Source of the DNA: Flavobacteriales bacterium UBA7325
GTDB lineage: Bacteria; Bacteroidota; Bacteroidia; Flavobacteriales_D; Crocinitomicaceae
Assembly: GCA_002471375.1 (NCBI GenBank)
Contig: DKPV01000096.1
Location: 1 to 52,100 of the forward strand
Length of the DNA stretch: 52,100 nt
Direction of reading: 5' to 3'
Each line of letters opens with the position of its first letter. Position 1 is the first letter of the stretch. Of this stretch, positions 1-7,744 are shown in pieces. The translations under genes and the position numbers were made by a program. The notes under the pieces are model-generated. The model searched no databases. It was given only the letters and a program-made list of their open reading frames with translations, and had not been told where the DNA came from.

Positions 1-165
1 GCTGATAAGCATGGTGCAGAAATTCTCATTGAGGTTGATGGAGGTGTCAATCTAGACACTGGTAAACAACTAATTGATGCTGGAGCAGATGTTCTTGTTG
101 CCGGTAGCTTTGTTTTTAATTCTGATAACCCATCAGACACTGTTACCAAGCTAAAGTCCCTATAG
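1..165 (+). CDS. rpe: Ribulose-phosphate 3-epimerase, C-terminal fragment
   Basis: This is the last 54 codons of a gene that begins before the window. The translated end carries EVDGGVN followed by AGADVLVAGSFVF, the phosphate-binding end of the TIM barrel in the Rpe family. The enzyme interconverts D-ribulose 5-phosphate and D-xylulose 5-phosphate in the cytosolic pentose phosphate pathway. The reading frame is open from base 1 and closes with TAG at 163-165. The family assignment is strong from the motif. The N-terminal catalytic residues are outside the window and cannot be checked. Confidence 0.9.
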   Translation, partial: ADKHGAEILIEVDGGVNLDTGKQLIDAGADVLVAGSFVFNSDNPSDTVTKLKSL

Positions 166-234
166 CTCTTAATTCTTTTCTGGTAAGGTATTTGAACCAA
201 GTAACAAAATGGTTGTATTCTCGTTATGTACTAT

Positions 235-1392
235 ATGAAGTTATTAATTGGATTTATTGTGGTTCTAAGTTGTGGTCAGTTATCTGCTCAAGATGATGTT
301 ATGGCCGCACAGGAAGATGAATTGGTTTCTCTTTTAGATCAACTTAGATCCTCAAAGGATGACGCAGAAAAAAAGTCGAACAATGATAAATTCAAAGCTG
401 AGTTTGCCAAAGCACTTGAGAGTAAATCTGCTCTGACTCATCAATTCACAAAACTTAATACCGTTGGATTTATTGATAGCCCAGATAAACTAGTTAGAAT
501 TATAAATTGGAATGTTGAGCAAGACGATAAGACGCAGCGCTATTACGGCTATGTTTTGCATTACGATAAAAGAAAAAAGAAATATTACGTTACGGAGCTA
601 ATTCAGGATTTATACGGAATGAACCAACCTAAAGAGGTTGTAACATCATATAAATGGTACGGAGCGTTATACTACAAAATCATACCCGTAAAAAGAGGTT
701 CTAAAACGGTCTATACCGTTCTGGGGTGGGATGGCAATACAACGATGAGTAATATTAAGTTGCTGGACGTTATGTACCTAACAGGAAAGACCGTGAAGTT
801 TGGTCTGCCTATGTTTAAGACTGGGAAAACTATTCATCGTAGAATGTTTTACGAACACGCGGAGAAAGTCACAATGACTCTTAATTATGAGGAAGAGAGA
901 AAGAGAATCATGATGGATCACCTATCCCCTGAATCTCCAACAATGAAAGGTTACTATTCATTTTATGTGCCAGACTTATCATATGATGCCTTTAAACTCG
1001 AAAAAGGGAAATGGATTTTACATGAAGATGTGATAGGGATTAATCGTCCACTAGAAAATGATGAGCAAGTTGTTTATGTAAAGGACCCTAGAACTGGGAA
1101 GCTTAAGAAACAAGTTATTGATATTGATTGGCAAAATCCAGAGGATGCTAATGCACCTGCAGGAGGTAATGAGCATGTAGCTGTTACTCCAGAAGGAGAA
1201 GCTAAGGAAGATAAAAAGGAAAGCAGAAAGGATCGAAAAAAGAAAGAAAAGTCTGACCCAAATGTTCCGGCATATGACAAAAAAGATAAAAGAGATCCTA
1301 ATAATATATCCTTCTTTGATGATATGAAGAAAAGCAAGCGCAAGAAGCGCAAAGAGGCTCGTCAACGCCGTAAAGCTGGTCGCAGAGGTTAG
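235..1392 (+). CDS. Exported hypothetical protein with lysine-rich tail
   Basis: I do not recognise a named family. The protein starts with a clear signal peptide (MKLLIGFIVVLSCGQLSAQ), so I chose the ATG at 235 over the one at 226, which only adds three residues before the signal. The first part after cleavage is charged and helical. The middle is rich in Tyr, Lys and aromatic residues and looks like a beta-rich globular domain (KYYVTELIQDLYG, YYSFYVPDLSYDAF). The last 80 or so residues are low-complexity and very rich in Lys, Arg, Asp and Glu, ending in KKRKEARQRRKAGRRG. Proteins of this type are common in Bacteroidota and are likely periplasmic or envelope-attached. Function is unknown. 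It is followed by a 94-base gap that holds two hairpins. Confidence 0.75.
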   Translation: MKLLIGFIVVLSCGQLSAQDDVMAAQEDELVSLLDQLRSSKDDAEKKSNNDKFKAEFAKALESKSALTHQFTKLNTVGFIDSPDKLVRIINWNVEQDDKTQRYYGYVLHYDKRKKKYYVTELIQDLYGMNQPKEVVTSYKWYGALYYKIIPVKRGSKTVYTVLGWDGNTTMSNIKLLDVMYLTGKTVKFGLPMFKTGKTIHRRMFYEHAEKVTMTLNYEEERKRIMMDHLSPESPTMKGYYSFYVPDLSYDAFKLEKGKWILHEDVIGINRPLENDEQVVYVKDPRTGKLKKQVIDIDWQNPEDANAPAGGNEHVAVTPEGEAKEDKKESRKDRKKKEKSDPNVPAYDKKDKRDPNNISFFDDMKKSKRKKRKEARQRRKAGRRG

Positions 1393-1417
1393 TACTGTAC
1401 ATACCAAACATAAATCT

Positions 1418-1470
1418 GTGGAAAAGAAGATTTTCCGCGATAAAATATAATGCGGATTTTTCCGTATTAT
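1418..1470. repeat. Two adjacent hairpins between the exported protein and the stress-protein gene
   Basis: The first hairpin pairs GTGGAAAA (1418-1425) with TTTTCCGC (1431-1438) around a GAAGA loop, with one G-T pair. The second pairs ATAATGCGGA (1447-1456) with TCCGTATTAT (1461-1470) around a TTTT loop, also with one G-T pair. Neither is followed by a clear T-run, so they are weak candidates for an intrinsic terminator. They could instead be a processing or leader structure of the downstream gene. Confidence 0.45.
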
Positions 1471-1486
1471 TGACAAAACGCCGCTT

Positions 1487-2293
1487 ATGAGCAAGAATCT
1501 ATACATGGTTCCTTATGACTTTACGCCGATTAGTCAGAAGGCTTTAGAATACGCATTGCATCTCGGTAAACATGTACATACCGAAATTAAGTTAGTTCAT
1601 CTATCGAAAGATAAACCTTCCGGAAAAGCAATGCTCAAGAAGTTGGATGAAGTTAGGGATAACACTAATGTACCTCTTGGTGTCGAAATAACATCCTACG
1701 TGCGCGTTGGAAGTATATTTACTGATATAGGTAAGCTAGCCAAGAAAGAAGGCGCTCAGCTCATAATTATGGGTACTCATGGAAAAAGAGGACTACAACG
1801 ATTTTTTGGAAGTCACGCCATGAAGGTAATTACAAGCGCGGAATGTCCATTCTTAATTGTTCAGAAAAATACACAGATTGTTGAGTTAAAGAAGATTGTA
1901 GTACCAATCGATTTAACAAAAGAAAGTCTTCAAATTGTTAATATTGCTGGTGATATCGCGAGAATGTATGATGCGAATATTTCCGTGCTAGCTGAAAAGC
2001 AGACAGATCAAATCTTGAATACACGCTTAAAGAATAGAATCTCAATTGTATCGAAACAATATGAGGAGCGAGATATCAATGCGAAAATTGAGATCGTCAA
2101 GAATAGCGGTGCTTACAGGAAGAAAGTGATGACATTCGCAAAGGATAATCAAATAGAATTAATTGCAATTGCTTACCATACGGAGAGTCTTTTGCCGCAA
2201 TTTGATAAATTTGCACAAGGATTGATCACAAATAAACTAGGATTGCCTGTTCTTGTGGTCAACTCAAAATTGGCCTCTGCCCTTTATTTTTAG
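1487..2293 (+). CDS. Universal stress protein, two tandem USP domains
   Basis: The 268-residue length fits two fused UspA-like domains. The N-terminal domain begins MVPYDFTPISQKALEYALHL and ends with a nucleotide-binding signature, IIMGTHGKRGLQRFFGS, followed by CPFLIVQ. The second domain, from about residue 137 (KKIVVPIDLTKESLQIV), is more divergent and lacks the GxxGxxxxxxGS motif. In the family the proteins are cytosolic, bind ATP or other ligands and are induced by stress or growth arrest. The start ATG at 1487 precedes the first beta strand by five residues. It sits six bases upstream of the CvfB-like gene and probably shares a transcript with it. Confidence 0.9.
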   Translation: MSKNLYMVPYDFTPISQKALEYALHLGKHVHTEIKLVHLSKDKPSGKAMLKKLDEVRDNTNVPLGVEITSYVRVGSIFTDIGKLAKKEGAQLIIMGTHGKRGLQRFFGSHAMKVITSAECPFLIVQKNTQIVELKKIVVPIDLTKESLQIVNIAGDIARMYDANISVLAEKQTDQILNTRLKNRISIVSKQYEERDINAKIEIVKNSGAYRKKVMTFAKDNQIELIAIAYHTESLLPQFDKFAQGLITNKLGLPVLVVNSKLASALYF

Positions 2294-2299
2294 TATTCA

Positions 2300-3130
2300 A
2301 TGAACATAGGAGAAATTAATCACCTCACCGTATTGAGGTTTACATCCGCAGGTGCATTCTTAGGAGATGAAAACGATAATGATGTTTTATTACCAGGAAA
2401 GTACATTACAGACGGCTTAAAAGTTGACGATGAAATCGACGTGTTCATTTATAGGGATTCTGAAGATCGCGTAGTAGCAACAACAGAAAGACCTTTACTT
2501 CAACTGAAAGGGTTTGCTTATTTGAAAGTCAAGGATGTAACTATGTTCGGTGCTTTTGCAGATTGGGGACTAGAAAAGGATTTATTGATTCCGTTTAAAG
2601 AGCAAAATCTAAAGTTAGAGAGCGGATATTACTACTTAACAAGCCTTCAATTAGACGAAGCCACTGACCGTTTATACGGTTCAACCAAGACGAACCGATA
2701 CATTGAAGAATGTACAGAAATCTTTGAGAAAGATCAGGAAGTTGATTTGCTTATCTGCGAAGAAACTGACCTAGGGAATAAGGTTATTGTGAATGATCGT
2801 TATTCAGGATTGATATACTACAATGATATAAGCCGTCAACTTAGACGTGGAGACATGGAGGTTGGTTTTGTCCATAATGTCAGAGAAGATGGAAAGCTAG
2901 ATATTAGACTCGACAAGGAAGGGATGGCTAAGATATCCGAATCGGCAGAAAAATTGCTTGAAATTCTGAAGTCAAAGAAACGTCTAGACATCCATGATAA
3001 GAGTCACCCAGATGATATCCGTGATGAAGTTGGTATGAGCAAGAAAACTTTCAAGTCAGCTGTAGGAACACTCTATAAAGCTAGATTAATCACTCTTGAA
3101 AAAGACGGAATTGTATTAGTTGAGAAATAA
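2300..3130 (+). CDS. CvfB-like S1 RNA-binding protein
   Basis: The 276-residue protein starts MNIGEINHLTVLRFTSAGAFL, typical of the CvfB/YitL family. The family is built from consecutive S1-type OB folds, visible here as the N-terminal barrel, a second one around GFAYLKVKDVTMFGAFADWGL, and a third around EVGFVHNVREDGKLDIRL. It ends in a winged-helix domain (DIRDEVGMSKKTFKSAVGTLY). CvfB binds RNA and influences virulence gene expression in Staphylococcus; the role in Bacteroidota is not established. The gene follows the stress-protein gene closely and converges on the LytTR regulator with a seven-base gap and no visible terminator. Confidence 0.88.
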   Translation: MNIGEINHLTVLRFTSAGAFLGDENDNDVLLPGKYITDGLKVDDEIDVFIYRDSEDRVVATTERPLLQLKGFAYLKVKDVTMFGAFADWGLEKDLLIPFKEQNLKLESGYYYLTSLQLDEATDRLYGSTKTNRYIEECTEIFEKDQEVDLLICEETDLGNKVIVNDRYSGLIYYNDISRQLRRGDMEVGFVHNVREDGKLDIRLDKEGMAKISESAEKLLEILKSKKRLDIHDKSHPDDIRDEVGMSKKTFKSAVGTLYKARLITLEKDGIVLVEK

Positions 3131-3137
3131 TCAACGC

Positions 3138-3884
3138 TTAAAAACCAAAAGTTTCCTTAAACCTAATTGCCTGTCGTCTAGAGATCTCAACCTTCTCTCC
3201 ATCTTTCAATTCCACTTGGAGCCCACCATTGAACCAGTTTTCAATACGCTCTACCCATTCCAAGTTGATAATGAACTTTCGGTTAGCTCTAAAGAAAAAT
3301 TCAGGATCCAATCTTTCCTCGAAACTATTCAAAGAGCGCAGAATTAAAGGTCTGCTTGTGCCGAAATATACTTTTACGTAATTCCCGTCAGACTCTAACA
3401 TGCGCACATCAGCGAGCTTTACGAAGTAGCACTTCTCCCCATCTTTAATGAACACTCTATCCTCTATTGATAATTGACGATCCTTTCGATCTTCAATCGG
3501 CTGCTCGTGAGACTCAAAATCATGCTCATCCTTAGTCTTCAGTTTATATAGCGCCTCATTGAGTCTTTCAGTATCAATTGGCTTGAGAATGTAGTCTAGC
3601 GCATCAATTTCGAAGGCTTTGACCGCGTATTCATCATAAGCAGTCACAAAAATAACATGTGGTATTTCTTCCAGTTGCTTCAGCATCTCAAACCCAGTCA
3701 TACCAGGCATCGAAATATCAAGAAAAATTAAGTCAGGTTTTAAGCTCTTAATTTTCTCGATTCCCTCATCACCATTCTGAGCTTCATCAATCACATTGAT
3801 TTCAACGTAATCCTTTAATATGCTTTTCAACTCTTCACGAGCGAGTCGCTCATCATCAATAATTAATGTCTTAAACTCCTTCAT
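3138..3884 (-). CDS. LytTR-family response regulator
   Basis: The N-terminal receiver domain (about residues 5-120) carries the acidic pair DDE at 10-12, the phospho-acceptor D56 (FLDISMPGMTGF), T81 and K101. The C-terminal LytTR domain (about 150-245) has the usual pattern around RVFIKDGEKCYFVKLADVRMLES and FFRANRKFIINL. It binds DNA through beta strands instead of a helix-turn-helix. The upstream sensor kinase overlaps it by 14 bases (its stop lies inside this gene), a standard arrangement for a co-translated two-component pair. The likely target region is the operator-like cluster at 4974-5016. Targets are an inference. Confidence 0.95.
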   Translation of the reverse strand: MKEFKTLIIDDERLAREELKSILKDYVEINVIDEAQNGDEGIEKIKSLKPDLIFLDISMPGMTGFEMLKQLEEIPHVIFVTAYDEYAVKAFEIDALDYILKPIDTERLNEALYKLKTKDEHDFESHEQPIEDRKDRQLSIEDRVFIKDGEKCYFVKLADVRMLESDGNYVKVYFGTSRPLILRSLNSFEERLDPEFFFRANRKFIINLEWVERIENWFNGGLQVELKDGEKVEISRRQAIRFKETFGF

Positions 3885-4956
3885 TCTTAAAATTTATAAT
3901 TGCTACTACCAATTTTCCTTCTTGACTCAAGTTGAACTCAGCAAATTCACCATACTGTAATTGTAGGCGTTTCTGAATGTTTTGAACACCGACACCATTA
4001 GAATTCCCACCACCAAGCTCTCCAGAATTCGAGACTTGGATACAGAACCCCTCCTCTGTCCGAGCGATCTTAACAATGACTACTCCACCTTCCTTTAATG
4101 CTGATATCCCATGTTTCACTGCGTTCTCCACCATCATCTGGATCGAAAACGGAGGAATTTTATTTAAAAGAAGACGATCATCAATTTCCCAAACAACCTC
4201 TAGCCGTTCTTCAAATCGAATTTTCTCCAAGTCTAAATAACTCTTGGAAATATCAAGTTCTTGTTCAATGCTCACAATATTCTCTTTGCCTAGAATCAGC
4301 GATTGTCGAAGTAGATTACTTAATGTGGTAATCGAAATCTTCGCTTTGGCAGGATCCAAGTCCACAAGCGCGCGAATACTATTGAGCGAATTAAAAAGGA
4401 AATGCGGATTAAGTTGAGATCTTAAGTTCTTTAGTTCACTTTCTCGATTTGTAGAAGTAAGTTCAATATTCGAAATTTCCTGGTTTCTAGATTTTTGAAA
4501 TAAGTGGAATGTGAAATAGATTGCGTTCCAAAAAAGCATCAAAATCCCAAGCGACATGGTGCTGATCAAGAATGCGGCTAGGCTCCAACCTTCTGAATTT
4601 ACATCATTCACAGTATATAATAACTCTATGATAGAGTCAAGAAGATACAGGCAGCTGTTGATAAGTAGCGCACTTATTATTGAGATCAGTAACAATCGTG
4701 GAACTAATTTTATCAGCTTGATATCCAACCACCCCAACCTAAGCATCAGCCAACGCTTACAATGGGTAATTAATATACCGAAGGAAATCAAGCCGAGAAT
4801 ATTGATAAACAGTGTTCCGTCAATCTTCTCCGGTTCACGACTAATTATTGCAAACAGCAACAGCGAACCATAGGCCATCCAGCCAATTAGCTGCGCAATC
4901 CAATATACTCCTCTAGCTCTCATTACTTCAAATCTAATCTTTATTGTAAAAGGCAC
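3871..4956 (-). CDS. LytS-type sensor histidine kinase (His_kinase family)
   Basis: The N-terminal half has about four transmembrane helices (near residues 17-38, 49-63, 86-107 and 127-153) and no obvious extracellular sensor domain. The cytoplasmic part carries the phospho-acceptor motif around H185 (LNPHFLFNSLNSIRALV) and an N-box with N278 (MMVENAVKHG), followed by a G-rich ATP lid (NGVGVQNIQKRL). This is the compact two-domain kinase typical of Bacteroidota LytTR pairs. It should phosphorylate the adjacent LytTR regulator in response to an unknown membrane signal. The start could also be the in-frame ATG at 4923. The divergent neighbour encodes an exported protein, so that gene is a plausible target. 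Confidence 0.94.
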   Translation of the reverse strand: MPFTIKIRFEVMRARGVYWIAQLIGWMAYGSLLLFAIISREPEKIDGTLFINILGLISFGILITHCKRWLMLRLGWLDIKLIKLVPRLLLISIISALLINSCLYLLDSIIELLYTVNDVNSEGWSLAAFLISTMSLGILMLFWNAIYFTFHLFQKSRNQEISNIELTSTNRESELKNLRSQLNPHFLFNSLNSIRALVDLDPAKAKISITTLSNLLRQSLILGKENIVSIEQELDISKSYLDLEKIRFEERLEVVWEIDDRLLLNKIPPFSIQMMVENAVKHGISALKEGGVVIVKIARTEEGFCIQVSNSGELGGGNSNGVGVQNIQKRLQLQYGEFAEFNLSQEGKLVVAIINFKNEGV

Positions 4957-4973
4957 TAATTAAATTAGGATAA

Positions 4974-5016
4974 TTGGAATATTACAGTGTTTCTTGGAAA
5001 TATTCCAATTTGGAAT
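4974..5016. promoter_or_regulatory. Cluster of TTGGAA inverted and direct repeats, candidate operator
   Basis: AATTGGAATATT at 4972-4983 is repeated as its exact reverse complement at 4999-5010, spaced by 15 bases. TTGGAA occurs on the plus strand at 4974, 4994 and 5010 and on the minus strand at 5003-5008; ATTCCAATTTGGAAT (5002-5016) is itself a palindrome. The cluster lies in the divergent gap between the sensor kinase gene (start 4956) and the exported-protein gene (start 5039). Binding by the LytTR regulator is an inference; the motif does not obviously match the classic LytTR direct-repeat consensus. Confidence 0.5.
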
Positions 5017-5038
5017 GTTTTTTGTCATATTTGCCGTC

Positions 5039-5944
5039 ATGAGGTTCGTCCTGCTTACTCTTCTTCTTACTTCCTCTTCTGTGAATGCTCAAAGTTACTT
5101 CATGGAGCATTTCGGTGGGGCTGTTGGACTAATTCTCAATTTTGGATCACACTCGAATTCATTTGGGCTAAATTTGAAAGGATACTATAAGGACCACTTC
5201 TATCAAGTAAATGCAAATTCAACCTTTTATTTCCATTCGAAAAACTTTGGTGGCAGAACTAATTTTATTGAAAACAGAATAGCACTTGGAGCTGTTTTGC
5301 TTGCAGGAAAGAAGGAAATGTCTCAAGATTTTATGCTTGACGGACTAAATCATCAATCTACCTTCAACTATGGAGTTGGCTATAACTACATATGGTACCG
5401 GGATAATCGCGGGACTAGCCAGAACTCAGGAGGGTTCGGTGTGCATCTCAAGAAACTCAGTCTTTATCAGGAGAATGATGTTTTTGGAGGACAAGGACGA
5501 GATAGGTTCAGAAGTGGCCGTGTAAACGTTTCTTACCGCACAGATAACGTTAGATATTCTTTAGGATTGAGCATCTGGACCGGAGAAACACGTGGGGCTC
5601 CTTGGCAAAAGCTATCATGGGATGACTGCCCAAATGGCTTTAAATTACTTGAGAGTCTGCCGTATGGCAAGACAAGCCATGGAATTCTGTATGCCGGAGT
5701 TTCATATAATCTGCCTTATGCTCAAGTCGCCACGATGAGAGTCGGTATTGATTCAGAACAAGTTAGGCATGGTTTTCAAAACCGTCTCATTCATGACTTA
5801 ATGTTTCTACCTAAGAAAATGAAGCGCTCAACCCCACATTATCCAAGACTCGATTCTACTGGATGTCCGATTTTTTCCAAGTCTGCAAGAAGAAAGGATC
5901 TTCTCTATTTACAGTTTGGAGCAAACGGTAACTGGTCTGACTAG
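5039..5944 (+). CDS. Exported beta-rich protein, possibly barrel-like (toxin_23-like by memory)
   Basis: A signal peptide is clear from MRFVLLTLLLTSSSVNAQ, so I start at the ATG at 5039 and not at 4994. The mature protein is rich in Gly, Tyr and alternating polar and hydrophobic stretches (GLNLKGYYKDHFYQVNAN, SYRTDNVRYSLGLSIWTG), consistent with beta strands and possibly an outer-membrane barrel. The segment LYQENDVFGGQGRDRFRSG reminds me of proteins catalogued as polymorphic toxin type 23 in Bacteroidota. That label is from memory and does not prove toxin activity. No immunity gene is visible next to it. The gene is divergent from the LytS/LytTR pair across the TTGGAA cluster, so co-regulation is plausible. 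Confidence 0.7.
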   Translation: MRFVLLTLLLTSSSVNAQSYFMEHFGGAVGLILNFGSHSNSFGLNLKGYYKDHFYQVNANSTFYFHSKNFGGRTNFIENRIALGAVLLAGKKEMSQDFMLDGLNHQSTFNYGVGYNYIWYRDNRGTSQNSGGFGVHLKKLSLYQENDVFGGQGRDRFRSGRVNVSYRTDNVRYSLGLSIWTGETRGAPWQKLSWDDCPNGFKLLESLPYGKTSHGILYAGVSYNLPYAQVATMRVGIDSEQVRHGFQNRLIHDLMFLPKKMKRSTPHYPRLDSTGCPIFSKSARRKDLLYLQFGANGNWSD

Positions 5945-6040
5945 CTCTAGATTACTTTTTTACTCAACGAGAGCGCTATTTAACTACTTCCCAGTCTGAT
6001 TATGCTTGATTTACCCCACTGTTCATAAAAAAGAAGAAAA

Positions 6041-6074
6041 TTGAGCCTTCGGTCGTTAGAATCTTATAACTTTG
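6041..6074 (+). promoter_or_regulatory. Promoter of pyrG, Bacteroidota sigma-A type
   Basis: TAACTTTG at 6067-6074 matches the TAnnTTTG -7 consensus exactly, with TTG at 6041-6043 as a -33 element and a 23-base spacer. Transcription should start near 6081, about 20 bases before the pyrG ATG at 6100. Confidence 0.55.
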
Positions 6075-6099
6075 CCTCCCGAAGTTACTTTATTTAGAC

Positions 6100-7710
6100 A
6101 TGTCAAATTCAACAAAATATGTTTTCGTAACAGGAGGGGTTGCATCCTCTCTCGGAAAAGGAATCATCTCAGCATCTTTAGCAAAATTACTCCAAGCTCG
6201 TGGGTACTCAACAACGATCCAAAAACTGGATCCTTATATCAATGTTGACCCAGGTACCTTGAACCCTTATGAGCATGGTGAGTGCTTCGTTACGGATGAT
6301 GGAGCTGAAACAGATCTCGATCTTGGACACTATGAACGATTCTTGAATGTTCCTACCTCACAAGCGAACAATGTGACAACTGGGAAAATATATCAATCTG
6401 TGATTGAGAAAGAACGACGAGGAGAATTCCTTGGAAAAACAGTTCAAATAATCCCTCATATCACAAATGAGATTAAAGAGCGCATTCAGCTACTTGGTGA
6501 AAAAGGCACCTACGATATTGTAATCACTGAGATCGGCGGTACAGTCGGAGATATTGAGTCGTTACCATACGTTGAGGCTGTAAGACAAATGCGCTGGGAG
6601 ATGGAAGATGATTGTATTGTCATCCACTTAACACTGGTACCATATCTCGCTGCAGCTGGTGAGTTAAAAACGAAGCCTACACAGCACTCTGTAAAACAAT
6701 TATTAGAACTCGGTGTTCAACCGGATATTCTCTGCTGTAGAACAGAACACGAACTAGATTTAAATTTACGTCGTAAAATTGCAAAGTTCTGTAATGTCAG
6801 TATGAATGCAGTTATCGAGGCGAGAGATGCCGATACAATATATGATGTTCCTTTACTGATGCAATCTGAGGAATTAGACAAAGTTGTTTTGGAAAAACTT
6901 AGCTTACCAACTAAGTCAGTTCCTAACCTTGATCAATGGAATGAATTTGTAGATCGTCTTAAAAACCCAAAATCAGAAGTTGAAATTGGTTTGATTGGAA
7001 AGTATGTCGAATTAAAGGACGCGTACAAGTCAATTAGTGAATCATTTATTCAAGCAGGAGCATCTAACGAAGTGAAGGTCAATGTAAAGTGGATACATTC
7101 TGAAAAAATAAATCGTGACAATGCGGATGATTTATTAGTAGATCTTGACGGGATTCTGGTTGCCCCAGGATTTGGTTCAAGAGGAATTTCAGGTAAGATA
7201 GAAACCGTTCGATTTGCTCGTGAGAATAAAGTACCCTTCTTAGGGATATGCCTAGGGATGCAATGTGCTGTTATTGAATTCGCTCGAAACGTACTTAACC
7301 TTCCAGAGGCTCATACTACAGAAATTGTAGAAGACTGTAAGAGTCCTGTCATTAATATGATGGAAGAACAAAAGAACATCTCTAATTTAGGAGGTACTAT
7401 GAGACTCGGAGCATATGAATGCCAATTAACAACGGGATCGAATGTATCAGAAGCATATAATTCAGATAAGATATCTGAACGCCACCGCCATAGATTTGAA
7501 TTCAACAATGAATACCTGGAGCAATTCGAGCAAAACGGTATGAAAGCAACTGGAAAGAACCCGCATACAGGACTTGTAGAAGTTGTTGAAGTTGAGGATC
7601 ACCCTTGGTTTGTCGGGACTCAATTCCACCCAGAGTACAAAAGTACCGTGGTCAATCCACACCCACTCTTTGTTGCTTTCGTTAAGGCAGCAGTGAGCAA
7701 TAAGAAATAA
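6100..7710 (+). CDS. pyrG: CTP synthase
   Basis: This 536-residue protein has the usual length and order of domains. The amidoligase domain opens with KYVFVTGGVASSLGKGI (P-loop) and contains the DPYINVDPGTLNPYEHGE signature. The C-terminal class I glutamine amidotransferase domain has the nucleophile Cys in FLGICLGMQCAVIEFARN and the His-Glu pair in QFHPEY. The enzyme converts UTP, ATP and glutamine to CTP in the cytosol, the last step of pyrimidine nucleotide synthesis. It precedes yidC by 34 bases with no terminator, so the two may be co-transcribed. Confidence is very high. Confidence 0.99.
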   Translation: MSNSTKYVFVTGGVASSLGKGIISASLAKLLQARGYSTTIQKLDPYINVDPGTLNPYEHGECFVTDDGAETDLDLGHYERFLNVPTSQANNVTTGKIYQSVIEKERRGEFLGKTVQIIPHITNEIKERIQLLGEKGTYDIVITEIGGTVGDIESLPYVEAVRQMRWEMEDDCIVIHLTLVPYLAAAGELKTKPTQHSVKQLLELGVQPDILCCRTEHELDLNLRRKIAKFCNVSMNAVIEARDADTIYDVPLLMQSEELDKVVLEKLSLPTKSVPNLDQWNEFVDRLKNPKSEVEIGLIGKYVELKDAYKSISESFIQAGASNEVKVNVKWIHSEKINRDNADDLLVDLDGILVAPGFGSRGISGKIETVRFARENKVPFLGICLGMQCAVIEFARNVLNLPEAHTTEIVEDCKSPVINMMEEQKNISNLGGTMRLGAYECQLTTGSNVSEAYNSDKISERHRHRFEFNNEYLEQFEQNGMKATGKNPHTGLVEVVEVEDHPWFVGTQFHPEYKSTVVNPHPLFVAFVKAAVSNKK

Positions 7711-7744
7711 TCAATTTAGAATACAAGAGAAATAAAAATAAAAC

